From Streptomyces sp. R33 (GTDB lineage Bacteria > Actinomycetota > Actinomycetes > Streptomycetales > Streptomycetaceae): a stretch of 64,000 bases of DNA. The stretch covers positions 6,761,501 through 6,825,500 of the forward strand of contig NZ_CP165727.1 in the NCBI RefSeq assembly GCF_041200175.1, written 5' to 3'. Both the position numbers and the translations under genes were made by a program. Below are positions 38,910 through 47,913 of this stretch, piece after piece. Below the pieces are notes generated by a model, which saw only the letters and a program-made list of their open reading frames with translations, was not told the origin of the DNA and searched no databases. Numbering within the stretch: position 1 is the first letter of the stretch; each line of letters starts with the position of its first letter.

Positions 38910-41105
38910 TCAGGTTCCCTTCTCGGCCTGTTCCCGGACCTTGTCGGCGATCTGGGGCGGCATGGCTTCGTGGCGGGCGTAGGCGCGGGTGAAGCGGCCC
39001 GTGCCGTGCGAGACGGAGCGCAGTTCGACGGCGTACCGGCCGATCTCGATCTCGGGGATCTCGGCGCGGACGCACGTGCGGCCGGGGCCGGCCTGTTCGG
39101 TTCCGACGACGCGGCCGCGGCGGCCGGCGAGGTCGCTCATGACGGGGCCGACGTACTCGTCGGGGACGTGGACGGCGAGCTCGGCGACCGGTTCGAGGAG
39201 GTGGATGCGGGCCTCGGCGGCGGCTTCGCGCAGGGCGAGGGCGCCCGCGGTCTGGAAGGCGGCGTCGGAGGAGTCCACCGAGTGCGCCTTTCCGTCGAGG
39301 AGGGTGATGCGTACGTCGACCATCGGGTAGCCGGCCGCGACCCCGCGGGCGGCCTGGGTGCGTACGCCCTTCTCGACGGACGGGATGAACTGGCGGGGCA
39401 CGGCGCCGCCGACGACCTTGTCGACGAACTCGATGCCGCTGCCGGGCGGGAGCGGTTCGACCTCGATCTCGCAGATGGCGAACTGGCCGTGCCCGCCGGA
39501 CTGTTTGACGTGTCGGCCGCGGCCGGCGGCCTTGGCGCCGAACGTCTCGCGCAGGCTCACCTTGTGCGGGACGGGGTCGACCTGGACCCCGTAGCGGGTG
39601 CGCAGCCGTTCGAGGGCGACGTCCTGGTGCGCCTCGCCGAGGCACCACAGGACGACCTGGTGGGTGTCCGGGTTCTGTTCCAGCCGCATCGTGGGGTCCT
39701 CTGCGACGAGCCGGGCCAGACCCTGGGAGAGTTTGTCCTCGTCGGCCTTGCTGTGGGCCTCGATGGCGAGGGGGAGCAGCGGGTCGGGCATCGGCCAGGG
39801 CTCCATGAGCAGGGGCCGGTCCTTGGCCGAGAGGGTGTCGCCGGTCTCGGCGCGGGTGAGTTTGGCCACGCAGGCGAGGTCGCCGGCGATGGCCTGGGTG
39901 AGAGTGCGCTGCTGTTTGCCGAAGGGGGAGGTGAGGGTGCCGATCCGCTCGTCGACGTCGTGGTCCTCGTGCCCGCGGTCGGCCAGTCCGTGGCCGCTGA
40001 CGTGCACGGTCTCCTCGGGGCGCAGGGTGCCGGAGAAGATGCGGACGAGGGAGACGCGGCCGACGTAGGGGTCGGAGGAGGTTTTGACGACCTCGGCGAC
40101 GAGGGGCCCGTCGGGATCGCAGGTGACGGCCGGGCGGTCGGCGCCGTCCGGGGCGGTGACGGCGACGGCGGCGCGCTCCAGGGGGGTGGGGAAACCGCCG
40201 GTGACCAGTTCCAGGAGCTCGACGGTGCCGAGGCCCTGGCGGGCGCCGTCGGTGGCGGGGGCGGCCATCAGGACGGGGTGGAAGGTGCCGCGGGCCACGG
40301 CGCGCTCGAGGTCGTCGACGAGTGTCTTGATGTCGATCTCCTCGCCGCCGAGGTAGCGGTCCATGAGGCTCTCGTCCTCGCTCTCCGCGATGATCCCCTC
40401 GATGAGGCGGGAGCGGGCGTCGGCGATGCGGGCGAGCTCGTCGGGCGAGGGATCGCGCTCCACGCGCTCCCCGGAGGTGTAGTCGTACACGCGCTGGGAG
40501 AGCAGGCCGAGGAGACCGGCGACCGGCGCGTGCCCGTCGGGGCCGGGAGGCCCGTACAGGGGCAGGTAGAGCGGGATGACGGCGTCGGGGTCGTCGGCTC
40601 CGAAGATCTCGCCGCAGACGGTGGTCATCTGCGCATAGTCGGCCCGGGCGGCCTCCAGATGGGTGACGACGATGGCGCGGGGCATGCCGACGGCCTCGCA
40701 CTCGTCCCAGACCATGCGGGTGGCGCCGTCGATGCCGTCGGAGGAGGAGACGACGAAGAGGGCCGCGTCGGCGGCGCGCAGACCGGCCCTGAGCTCGCCG
40801 ACGAAGTCGGCGTATCCGGGGGTGTCCAGGATGTTGATCTTGATTCCGCCCCATTCGACGGGGACGAGGGACAGCTGTACGGACCGCTGCTGCCGGTGTT
40901 CGATCTCGTCGTAGTCGGAGACGGCGGTGCCGTCCTCGACCCGGCCGGCCCGGTTGACGGCGCCCGCCGTCAGGGCGAGGGCCTCGACCAGCGTGGTCTT
41001 GCCGGCTCCGCTGTGGCCGACCAGCACGACGTTCCGTACGGACGACGGCCGGTCGGCCGTCGGTGCCCTGCCGGCGGCTCCGGCTTGGTGTGATGTGGCT
41101 CCCAT
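38910..41105 (-). CDS. elongation factor G-like protein (EF-G2 type)
   Basis: 731 residues with the full EF-G five-domain layout: G domain with P-loop GHSGAGKTT (about 30-38), DTPGYADF (about 94-101), then domains II-V, including the domain IV loop near GRGRHVKQSGGHGQFA. It is a paralogue of the translational EF-G rather than the main one, because the G4 guanine-specificity motif NKxD is replaced by THLE in VVTHLEAARADY and no str operon surrounds it. Such EF-G-like proteins are conserved in actinobacteria and their role is uncertain. GGGAGG about 11 bases before ATG 41105 supports the start. Confidence 0.9.
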   Translation of the reverse strand: MGATSHQAGAAGRAPTADRPSSVRNVVLVGHSGAGKTTLVEALALTAGAVNRAGRVEDGTAVSDYDEIEHRQQRSVQLSLVPVEWGGIKINILDTPGYADFVGELRAGLRAADAALFVVSSSDGIDGATRMVWDECEAVGMPRAIVVTHLEAARADYAQMTTVCGEIFGADDPDAVIPLYLPLYGPPGPDGHAPVAGLLGLLSQRVYDYTSGERVERDPSPDELARIADARSRLIEGIIAESEDESLMDRYLGGEEIDIKTLVDDLERAVARGTFHPVLMAAPATDGARQGLGTVELLELVTGGFPTPLERAAVAVTAPDGADRPAVTCDPDGPLVAEVVKTSSDPYVGRVSLVRIFSGTLRPEETVHVSGHGLADRGHEDHDVDERIGTLTSPFGKQQRTLTQAIAGDLACVAKLTRAETGDTLSAKDRPLLMEPWPMPDPLLPLAIEAHSKADEDKLSQGLARLVAEDPTMRLEQNPDTHQVVLWCLGEAHQDVALERLRTRYGVQVDPVPHKVSLRETFGAKAAGRGRHVKQSGGHGQFAICEIEVEPLPPGSGIEFVDKVVGGAVPRQFIPSVEKGVRTQAARGVAAGYPMVDVRITLLDGKAHSVDSSDAAFQTAGALALREAAAEARIHLLEPVAELAVHVPDEYVGPVMSDLAGRRGRVVGTEQAGPGRTCVRAEIPEIEIGRYAVELRSVSHGTGRFTRAYARHEAMPPQIADKVREQAEKGT

Positions 41106-41347
41106 GGTGCTCGTGCCTCCCGGTGTGACGGTGAGGAGGTTGATCGGGGTCCTTCGAGCTTTGCACTGGCGTCACACTGCGTCCATACGTAGTACCCGGC
41201 GCCGTCCGGAGCGTGTCGCGGACACGGACCGGCGATTGTCTGGCGCGAACCGGTGGGTGCGCGGCAGTGGCGGCCCGGGGCGCTGGCTACGATGGGCCAG
41301 CCGGTGGCCGATGTGGCCGTGCGGCCCAGCGACCCTCTGGGAAGGCC

Positions 41348-42013
41348 ATGCTGAACAAGTACGCGCGTGCTTTCTTCACGCGTGTTCTCACGCCATTCGC
41401 CGCATTCCTCCTCCGGCGGGGGGTGAGCCCGGACGCGGTCACCCTGATCGGCACGGCCGGAGTGGTGGCGGGAGCGCTGGTCTTCTTCCCCCGGGGGGAG
41501 TTCTTCTGGGGCACGATCACCATCACCCTGTTCGTGTTCTCCGACCTGGTGGACGGGAACATGGCCCGCCAGGCGGGGGTCTCCAGCCGCTGGGGCGCCT
41601 TCCTCGACTCGACGCTCGACCGGGTGGCCGACGCGGCGATCTTCGGCGGCCTCGCGCTCTGGTACGCGGGCAACGGGAACGACAACGTGCTGTGCGCGGT
41701 GGCGATCTTCTGCCTGGCCAGCGGCCAGGTGGTCTCGTACACCAAGGCCCGCGGCGAGTCGATCGGGCTGCCGGTCGCCGTCAACGGGCTCATCGAGCGC
41801 GCCGAGCGGCTGGTGATCTCGCTGGTCGCAGCTGGTCTGTCCGGGCTGGAGACCTTCGGGGTGCCGTCCTGGATCGGGGTGCTGCTGCCCATCGCCCTGT
41901 GGGTCGTGGCCGTGGGCTCGCTGGTCACGCTGGTCCAGCGGGTGGTCACCGTACGCCGTGAGGCGGCGGAGGCCGACGCCGCGGCCGCCGTGGCCGAGGG
42001 CGGCGCGGCCTGA
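41348..42013 (+). CDS. pgsA: CDP-alcohol phosphatidyltransferase, phosphatidylinositol-phosphate synthase
   Basis: 221 residues, six membrane helices. The CDP-alcohol motif D-x2-D-G-x2-A-R-x8-G-x3-D-x3-D is in DLVDGNMARQAGVSSRWGAFLDSTLD (about 67-92). In actinobacteria this enzyme makes phosphatidylinositol phosphate from CDP-diacylglycerol and inositol phosphate. The patA-pimA genes downstream support this over phosphatidylglycerol phosphate synthase. The stop overlaps the next start (TGATG). Confidence 0.93.
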   Translation: MLNKYARAFFTRVLTPFAAFLLRRGVSPDAVTLIGTAGVVAGALVFFPRGEFFWGTITITLFVFSDLVDGNMARQAGVSSRWGAFLDSTLDRVADAAIFGGLALWYAGNGNDNVLCAVAIFCLASGQVVSYTKARGESIGLPVAVNGLIERAERLVISLVAAGLSGLETFGVPSWIGVLLPIALWVVAVGSLVTLVQRVVTVRREAAEADAAAAVAEGGAA

Positions 42014-42918
42014 TGGGCCGGGTGCAGGACAAGCTGGTCGACGGCCTGTACGGGCTCGGCTGGGCCGGGGTGAAGAAGCTGTCGGAGCCGGCCGCGGTGG
42101 CCCTCGGCCGCCGGATCGCCGACTACGCGTGGAAGAGGCGCGGCAAGAGCGTGCTGCGGCTGGAGTCGAACCTGGCTCGAGTCGTACCGGACGCCGGGCC
42201 GGAGCGGCTCCGGGAGCTCTCGCAGGCCGGCATGCGCTCGTACATGCGCTACTGGATGGAATCCTTCCGGCTGCCGACGATGGACCCGAAGCGTTTCGGC
42301 ACGGACGTCGAGTTCAAGGACGAGCACCTCCTGCGCGAGGCACTCGCCTCCGGGCGCGGGGTCGTCGTCGCCCTGCCGCACCTGGCCAATTGGGACCTCG
42401 CCGGAGCGTGGGCCATCGGCCACATCGGCGTCCCGTTCACCACGGTCGCCGAGCGGCTGAAGCCGGAGAGCCTCTACGACCGCTTCGTGGCCTACCGGGA
42501 GAGCCTCGGCATGGAGGTGCTGCCCCACAGCGGCGGCGCGGCCTTCGGGATCCTGGCCCGCCGGCTCCGCTCCGGGGGTCTGGTGTGCCTGGTCGCGGAT
42601 CGCGACCTGTCGGCCTCCGGGGTCGAGGTGGACTTCTTCGGTTCGGCGGCGCGCATGCCGGCCGGGCCGGCGCTGCTGGCGCAGCAGACGGGGGCGGTAC
42701 TGCTCCCGGCAACCCTGCACTACGGGGACTCGCCGAAGATGTACGGCCGGATCCACCCCGAGGTGGCGGTGCCGAAGACCGGGACCCGCGACGAGAAGAC
42801 GGCCGGCATGACCCAGGCCGTGGCCGACGCCTTCGCGCTCGGGATCGCCGAGCACCCCGAGGACTGGCACATGCTGCAGCGGCTGTGGCTGGACGACCTG
42901 GAGGAGCGCTCCGCGTGA
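42013..42918 (+). CDS. patA: phosphatidylinositol mannoside acyltransferase
   Basis: 301 residues of the LpxL/HtrB-like acyltransferase family. The catalytic HxxxxD is PHLANWD (about 117-123), and later DRDLSASGVEVDFFG (about 199-213) contributes to substrate binding. It is predicted to acylate the mannose of PIM on the inner membrane. It is coupled to pgsA before it and to pimA after it (GTGA). Confidence 0.92.
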   Translation: MGRVQDKLVDGLYGLGWAGVKKLSEPAAVALGRRIADYAWKRRGKSVLRLESNLARVVPDAGPERLRELSQAGMRSYMRYWMESFRLPTMDPKRFGTDVEFKDEHLLREALASGRGVVVALPHLANWDLAGAWAIGHIGVPFTTVAERLKPESLYDRFVAYRESLGMEVLPHSGGAAFGILARRLRSGGLVCLVADRDLSASGVEVDFFGSAARMPAGPALLAQQTGAVLLPATLHYGDSPKMYGRIHPEVAVPKTGTRDEKTAGMTQAVADAFALGIAEHPEDWHMLQRLWLDDLEERSA

Positions 42919-44084
42919 AGATCGGCATTGTCTGCCCGTACTCGTGGGACGTGCCCGGCGGCGTCCAGTTCCACATCAGGGACCTCGCCGAGCACCTGAT
43001 CCGCCTCGGCCACGAGGTCTCGGTGCTGGCCCCGGCGGACGACGAGACGCCGCTGCCGCCGTACGTGGTCTCGGCGGGGCGGGCGGTGCCGGTGCCGTAC
43101 AACGGCTCGGTGGCCCGGCTGAACTTCGGCTTCCTGTCGGCGGCCCGCGTGCGGCGCTGGCTGCACGACGGCGTCTTCGACGTGATCCACATCCACGAGC
43201 CGGCCTCGCCCTCGCTGGGACTGCTGTCCTGCTGGGCGGCGCAGGGCCCGATCGTGGCCACGTTCCACACCTCGAACCCGCGCTCGCGCGCCATGATCGC
43301 GGCGTACCCGATCCTGCAGCCGGCGCTGGAGAAGATCAGCGCGCGGATCGCGGTGAGCGAGTACGCCCGGCGCACGCTGGTCGAGCACCTCGGCGGGGAC
43401 GCGGTCGTGATCCCCAACGGCGTCGACGTGGACTTCTTCGCCGGTGCCGAGCCGAATCCGGCCTGGTCCGGGCAGACCCTCGGGTTCATCGGCCGGATCG
43501 ACGAGCCCCGCAAGGGACTGCCGGTGCTGATGGCGGCCTTCCCGCGCATCGTGGAGGAGTGCCCGGACGTACGGCTCCTCGTGGCCGGCCGCGGCGACGA
43601 GGAGGAGGCGGTGGCCTCCCTGCCCGCCGACCTGCGGGCGCGGGTCGAGTTCCTCGGCATGGTCTCCGACGAGGACAAGGCGCGGCTGCTGCGCAGCGTC
43701 GACGTCTACGTCGCCCCGAACACCGGCGGCGAGAGCTTCGGCATCATCCTCGTCGAGGCGCTGTCGGCGGGGGCCGCGGTGCTCGCCTCCGACCTGGACG
43801 CGTTCGCGCAGGTCCTGGACCAGGGGGCGGCGGGGGAGCTGTTCACCAACGAGGACGCGGACGCGCTGGCCGCCGGCGCCGTGGCCCTGCTGCGCGACCC
43901 GGCCCGCCGGGCGGAGCTCAGCACCCGCGGCTCGGCGCACGTACGCCGCTTCGACTGGTCGACGGTCGGCGCGGACATCCTCGCGGTGTACGAGACGGTG
44001 ACGGACGGCGCGGCGGCGGTGGCCACGGACGAGCGCGTCCCCCTGCGCACCCGCCTCGGCCTCACCCGGGACCCGTCGGCCTGA
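42915..44084 (+). CDS. pimA: phosphatidylinositol alpha-mannosyltransferase
   Basis: A 389-residue GT4/GT-B glycosyltransferase that adds the first mannose from GDP-mannose to phosphatidylinositol. The N-terminal domain carries CPYSWDVPGGVQFHI (about 7-21) and HIHEPASPSLGL (about 95-106), and the C-terminal donor site has IGRIDEPRKGL (about 193-203) and GGESFGIILVEALSAG (about 275-290, the E-x7-E motif). GTG 42915 lies in the patA stop. Confidence 0.95.
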   Translation: MKIGIVCPYSWDVPGGVQFHIRDLAEHLIRLGHEVSVLAPADDETPLPPYVVSAGRAVPVPYNGSVARLNFGFLSAARVRRWLHDGVFDVIHIHEPASPSLGLLSCWAAQGPIVATFHTSNPRSRAMIAAYPILQPALEKISARIAVSEYARRTLVEHLGGDAVVIPNGVDVDFFAGAEPNPAWSGQTLGFIGRIDEPRKGLPVLMAAFPRIVEECPDVRLLVAGRGDEEEAVASLPADLRARVEFLGMVSDEDKARLLRSVDVYVAPNTGGESFGIILVEALSAGAAVLASDLDAFAQVLDQGAAGELFTNEDADALAAGAVALLRDPARRAELSTRGSAHVRRFDWSTVGADILAVYETVTDGAAAVATDERVPLRTRLGLTRDPSA

Positions 44085-44098
44085 CGGGCGCCTCCCCG

Positions 44099-44126
44099 AG
44101 CCCCTCCCGGGCAGCCCCTCCCGGGC
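44099..44126. repeat. 14-bp tandem duplication after pimA
   Basis: AGCCCCTCCCGGGC occurs twice in perfect tandem in the 150-base gap after pimA. Each copy contains a CCCGGG core; no terminator function is clear. Confidence 0.8.
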
Positions 44127-44220
44127 CCGGCGCCTACGGACGGATTCCCCCGCGGCGCGCCGGAGCCGGGGAGGCCCGCATGCGCCGACCCGCGCGAAGG
44201 GCGCGTGCGGGGGGAGGGGG

Positions 44221-44226
44221 TATTGT
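44221..44226 (+). promoter_or_regulatory. -10-like hexamer of the 44235 gene
   Basis: TATTGT lies 8 bases before the GTG start at 44235, with no Shine-Dalgarno, again suggesting a leaderless transcript. Confidence 0.45.
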
Positions 44227-44234
44227 CGCGGGCC

Positions 44235-44774
44235 GTGATCGAAACCCTTGTCTGGACTGCCCTGGCGCTCGGCGTCATCGGGGTCTACCTCAGCTGGACC
44301 GCCGGACGGCTGGACCGGCTGCACTCGCGGATGGACGCCGCCCGCGCCGCCCTCGACGCGCAGCTCGTGCGGCGCGCCTCGGTGGTGATCGAGGTGGCCG
44401 CCTCCGGAGCGCTCGACCCCGCCTCCTCGATCGTCCTGTACGAGGCCGCCCACGCCGCCCGCCAGGCCGAGGAGGAGCACCGCGAGGTCGCCGAGAGCGA
44501 GCTCAGCCAGGCGCTGCGCGCGGTGTTCTCCGATGCCGCCCAGGTCGAGGTGCTCAAGGCCGCCCCGGGCGGCGAGGCGGCCGCCGAGGAGCTGGCCGCC
44601 GCCGTCCGCCGGGTGCCCATGGCGCGGCGGTTCCTCAACGACGCCGTGCGGGCCGCCCGGGCGCTGCGGCGCCACCGCAAGGTCCGCTGGTTCCGGCTGG
44701 CCGGCCACGCCCCGTTCCCGCTCGCGTTCGAAATGGACGACGAGCCTCCGGTGGATCTTGCCGACCGTCCCTAG
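44235..44774 (+). CDS. membrane-anchored helical protein of unknown function
   Basis: 179 residues. One N-terminal membrane helix (about 3-20, TLVWTALALGVIGVYLSW) is followed by a long helical cytoplasmic region (about 22-150) rich in Ala, Glu and Arg with LDRLHSRMDAARAALDAQLVRR, reminiscent of LemA-type coiled-coil helices. GTG 44235 is preferred from the -10 spacing; the frame is open ten codons further. It sits between pimA and pdxS. Confidence 0.7.
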   Translation: MIETLVWTALALGVIGVYLSWTAGRLDRLHSRMDAARAALDAQLVRRASVVIEVAASGALDPASSIVLYEAAHAARQAEEEHREVAESELSQALRAVFSDAAQVEVLKAAPGGEAAAEELAAAVRRVPMARRFLNDAVRAARALRRHRKVRWFRLAGHAPFPLAFEMDDEPPVDLADRP

Positions 44775-44801
44775 GGGGCCCGGCGGGCCCTAGTTGTACC
44801 C

Positions 44802-44841
44802 AAAGGCCAATTTGAAAGAGGCCACCGGCTCCTCATTGGCC
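44802..44841. promoter_or_regulatory. inverted and direct repeats in the pdxST upstream region
   Basis: GGCCAAT (44805-44811) and ATTGGCC (44835-44841) form an interrupted palindrome, and AAAGGCCA (44802-44809) is partly repeated as AAAGAGGCCA (44815-44824). A TTGAAA hexamer (44812-44817) could be a -35. In actinobacteria pdxST is commonly controlled by a MocR-type regulator (PdxR) with an AAAGTGG-like site; the resemblance here is limited and no pdxR gene is in view. Confidence 0.35.
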
Positions 44842-44946
44842 CTTGCGGTGGACTGGTCGGGAGGGGTTTGCTCGGCGGAGTACCACCGCAGCACTTGCGC
44901 GGCGTACCACTGCAGCGCCCGTCTTCCCTTCGAGTGAGGTCAATCC

Positions 44947-45864
44947 GTGAGCACGCTTCCCTCCACCCCGCAGTCCGCTGAGTCCGCGATCGGCACCTCC
45001 CGCGTCAAGCGCGGCATGGCCGAGCAGCTCAAGGGCGGCGTGATCATGGACGTGGTCAACGCCGAGCAGGCGAAGATCGCCGAGGACGCCGGCGCCGTGG
45101 CCGTCATGGCCCTCGAGCGGGTCCCCGCCGACATCCGCAAGGACGGCGGCGTCGCGCGCATGTCTGACCCGAACATGATCGAAGAGATCATCGAGGCCGT
45201 CTCCATCCCGGTCATGGCCAAGTCCCGCATCGGCCACTTCGTCGAGGCCCAGGTCCTGCAGTCCCTCGGCGTCGACTACATCGACGAGTCCGAGGTCCTG
45301 ACCCCGGCCGACGAGGTCAACCACTCCGACAAGTGGGCGTTCACGACCCCCTTCGTCTGCGGTGCCACCAACCTGGGCGAGGCCCTGCGCCGCATCGCCG
45401 AGGGCGCGGCCATGATCCGCTCCAAGGGCGAGGCCGGCACCGGCAACGTCGTCGAGGCCGTCCGCCACCTGCGCCAGATCAAGAACGAGATCGCCCGCCT
45501 GCGCGGCTACGACAACAACGAGCTGTTCGCCGCCGCCAAGGAGCTGCGCGCCCCGTACGAGCTCGTCAAGGAAGTCGCCGAGCTCGGCAAGCTCCCGGTC
45601 GTGCTGTTCTCCGCCGGTGGCGTCGCCACCCCGGCCGACGCCGCGCTGATGCGCCAGCTCGGCGCCGAGGGCGTCTTCGTCGGCTCCGGCATCTTCAAGT
45701 CGGGCGACCCGGCCAAGCGCGCCGCCGCCATCGTGAAGGCCACCACCTTCTACGACGACCCGAAGATCATCGCGGACGCCTCCCGCAACCTGGGCGAGGC
45801 CATGGTCGGCATCAACTGCGACACCCTCCCCGAGTCCGAGCGCTACGCCAACCGCGGCTGGTAA
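44947..45864 (+). CDS. pdxS: pyridoxal 5'-phosphate synthase, PdxS subunit
   Basis: A 305-residue (beta/alpha)8 enzyme that joins ribose 5-phosphate, glyceraldehyde 3-phosphate and ammonia into PLP. Very conserved stretches include GGVIMDVVNAEQAKIAEDAG, MALERVPADIRKDGGVARM and the catalytic lysine region MAKSRIGHFVEAQ. GTG 44947 is preceded by GAGTGAGG about 7 bases upstream. It is coupled with pdxT. Confidence 0.97.
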   Translation: MSTLPSTPQSAESAIGTSRVKRGMAEQLKGGVIMDVVNAEQAKIAEDAGAVAVMALERVPADIRKDGGVARMSDPNMIEEIIEAVSIPVMAKSRIGHFVEAQVLQSLGVDYIDESEVLTPADEVNHSDKWAFTTPFVCGATNLGEALRRIAEGAAMIRSKGEAGTGNVVEAVRHLRQIKNEIARLRGYDNNELFAAAKELRAPYELVKEVAELGKLPVVLFSAGGVATPADAALMRQLGAEGVFVGSGIFKSGDPAKRAAAIVKATTFYDDPKIIADASRNLGEAMVGINCDTLPESERYANRGW

Positions 45865-45869
45865 TCACC

Positions 45870-46460
45870 ATGACCAACCCCGTCATCGGTGTCCTGGCCC
45901 TCCAGGGCGACGTACGGGAGCACCTGATCGCCCTGGCCGCGGCGGACGCCGTGGCCAGGCCGGTCCGGCGCCCCGAGGAGCTCGCCGAGGTCGACGCCCT
46001 GGTGATTCCCGGCGGCGAGTCGACGACGATGTCGAAGCTCGCCGTCCTGTTCGGCATGCTCGAGCCGCTGCGCGAGCGCGTGCGGGCCGGCATGCCGGTG
46101 TACGGCACCTGCGCCGGCATGATCATGCTCGCCGACAAGCTGCTCGACGGCCGTGAGGACCAGGAGACGCTGGGCGGCATCGACATGATCGTCCGCCGCA
46201 ACGCCTTCGGCCGCCAGAACGAGTCCTTCGAAGCGAAGATCGATTTCGCCGGCATAGCGGGCGGCCCCGTCGAGGGCGTCTTCATCCGCGCCCCGTGGGT
46301 CGAGTCGGTCGGGGCCTCCGCCGAGGTGCTCGCCTCGTACGAGGGCCACACCGTCGCCGTGCGCCAGGGCAACGTTCTGGCCACCTCGTTCCACCCCGAG
46401 CTGACCGGCGACGACCGAGTCCACGCGTACTTCGTCGACATGGTGCGCGCGGGGCTGTAA
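45870..46460 (+). CDS. pdxT: pyridoxal 5'-phosphate synthase glutaminase, PdxT subunit
   Basis: A 196-residue class I glutamine amidotransferase that feeds ammonia to PdxS. GGESTTM (about 49-55), the nucleophile in YGTCAGMI (Cys near 82) and the FHPELTGD motif (about 175-182) form the catalytic triad. It starts 5 bases after the pdxS stop. The promoter of yebC follows within 60 bases. Confidence 0.96.
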   Translation: MTNPVIGVLALQGDVREHLIALAAADAVARPVRRPEELAEVDALVIPGGESTTMSKLAVLFGMLEPLRERVRAGMPVYGTCAGMIMLADKLLDGREDQETLGGIDMIVRRNAFGRQNESFEAKIDFAGIAGGPVEGVFIRAPWVESVGASAEVLASYEGHTVAVRQGNVLATSFHPELTGDDRVHAYFVDMVRAGL

Positions 46461-46517
46461 TCAGGTCCCGGTAGGATCTGAGGTGAACACTGTTGGTTAC
46501 GCGAAGGAGACAGGCGG

Positions 46518-47270
46518 ATGTCCGGCCACTCTAAATGGGCTACGACGAAGCACAAGAAGGCCGTGATCGATGCCAAGCGCGGCAAGCTCTTCGCGAAGCT
46601 GATCAAGAACATCGAGGTCGCGGCCCGTATGGGCGGTGCCGACATCGACGGCAACCCGACCCTCTTCGACGCCATCCAGAAGGCCAAGAAGAGCTCGGTC
46701 CCGAACAAGAACATCGACTCCGCGGTCAAGCGCGGCGGCGGCCTCGAGGCCGGCGGCGCCGACTACGAGACGATCATGTACGAGGGCTACGGTCCGAACG
46801 GCGTCGCGGTGCTCATCGAGTGCCTCACCGACAACCGCAACCGTGCCGCGTCCGACGTGCGCGTCGCCATGACCCGCAACGGCGGCTCGATGGCGGACCC
46901 GGGCTCGGTCTCGTACCTGTTCAACCGCAAGGGTGTCGTCCTGCTGCCCAAGGGCGAGCTCTCGGAGGACGACGTCCTGGAGACGGTGCTCGAGGCCGGT
47001 GCCGAAGAGGTCAACGACCTCGGCGACAGCTTCGAAATCATCAGCGAGGCCACCGACATGGTCGCGGTCCGCACCGCGCTCCAGCAGGCGGGCATCGACT
47101 ACGACTCGGCCGACTCCAACTTCCTGCCGACCATGCAGGTCGAGCTGGACGAGGAGGGTGCGCGCAAGATCTTCAAGCTGATCGACGCGCTGGAGGACAG
47201 CGACGACGTGCAGAACGTCTTCGCCAACTTCGACGTCTCGGACGAGGTCATGGAGAAGGTCGACGCCTGA
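46518..47270 (+). CDS. yebC: YebC/PmpR family protein
   Basis: 250 residues, full-length for the family: SGHSKWATTKHKKAVIDAKRGKLF at the start and GYGPNGVAVLIECLTDNRNR in the middle. YebC proteins have been described as transcriptional regulators and more recently as translation factors that relieve stalling at proline stretches. Proline-rich proteins such as the cobT extension in this window could be clients, but that is speculative. A TAGGAT -10-like box sits about 46 bases upstream. The ruvC gene follows after a terminator. Confidence 0.95.
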   Translation: MSGHSKWATTKHKKAVIDAKRGKLFAKLIKNIEVAARMGGADIDGNPTLFDAIQKAKKSSVPNKNIDSAVKRGGGLEAGGADYETIMYEGYGPNGVAVLIECLTDNRNRAASDVRVAMTRNGGSMADPGSVSYLFNRKGVVLLPKGELSEDDVLETVLEAGAEEVNDLGDSFEIISEATDMVAVRTALQQAGIDYDSADSNFLPTMQVELDEEGARKIFKLIDALEDSDDVQNVFANFDVSDEVMEKVDA

Positions 47271-47279
47271 TCGGGCATC

Positions 47280-47320
47280 AGCGGCGGGCCGACGGGGACA
47301 CACCCCGTCGGCCCGCCGCT
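47280..47320 (+). terminator. terminator after yebC
   Basis: A perfect 18-bp stem (47280-47297 with 47303-47320), ACACA loop, followed by TTTGT. Separates yebC from ruvCAB. Confidence 0.85.
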
Positions 47321-47382
47321 TTGTCAGTGCCACCGGTTAGCCTGCACGCACTGGCAATCGGCGGAGTGTGGGGGGTGGTGCA

Positions 47383-47913
47383 GTGCGCGTACTCGGCGTG
47401 GACCCGGGACTGACCCGGTGCGGTGTCGGCGTGGTCGAGGGGGTCGCCGGCCGTCCGCTGACGATGCTCGCGGTGGGGGTCGTACGGACACCCGCGGACG
47501 CGGAGTTGGGGCACCGGCTCGTCGCGATCGAGCGCGGCATCGAGGAGTGGCTGGAGCGCCACCAGCCCGAAGTCGTCGCCGTGGAGCGGGTGTTCAGCCA
47601 GCACAACGTCAGCACGGTGATGGGGACCGCCCAGGCGAGCGCCGTTGCCATGCTGTGCGCGGCGCGCCGCGGGATACCGGTCGCCCTGCACACCCCCAGC
47701 GAGGTCAAGGCCGCCGTCACCGGCTCCGGCCGGGCCGACAAAGCGCAGGTCGGGGCGATGGTGACCCGGCTGCTGCGGCTCTCCGCCCCGCCCAAGCCCG
47801 CCGACGCCGCGGACGCCCTCGCCCTCGCCATCTGCCACATCTGGCGGGCCCCCGCCCACAACCGCCTCCAGCAGGCGGTCGCCCTGCACGCCTCGAAAGG
47901 CCGCCCCTCATGA
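47383..47913 (+). CDS. ruvC: crossover junction endodeoxyribonuclease RuvC
   Basis: A 176-residue Holliday-junction resolvase. The first catalytic Asp is in VLGVDPGLTRCG, the Glu in AVERVFSQHN, and the last acidic pair in DAADALALAICH. GTG 47383 is used because RuvC starts at this V-R-V-L-G-V; no LexA-type operator was recognised nearby. It overlaps ruvA by 4 bases. Confidence 0.96.
   Translation: MRVLGVDPGLTRCGVGVVEGVAGRPLTMLAVGVVRTPADAELGHRLVAIERGIEEWLERHQPEVVAVERVFSQHNVSTVMGTAQASAVAMLCAARRGIPVALHTPSEVKAAVTGSGRADKAQVGAMVTRLLRLSAPPKPADAADALALAICHIWRAPAHNRLQQAVALHASKGRPS

Noticed and set aside
47321..47382. LexA/SOS box before ruvC
   Set aside because: No GAAC-N4-GTTC type sequence was found by eye in the gap.
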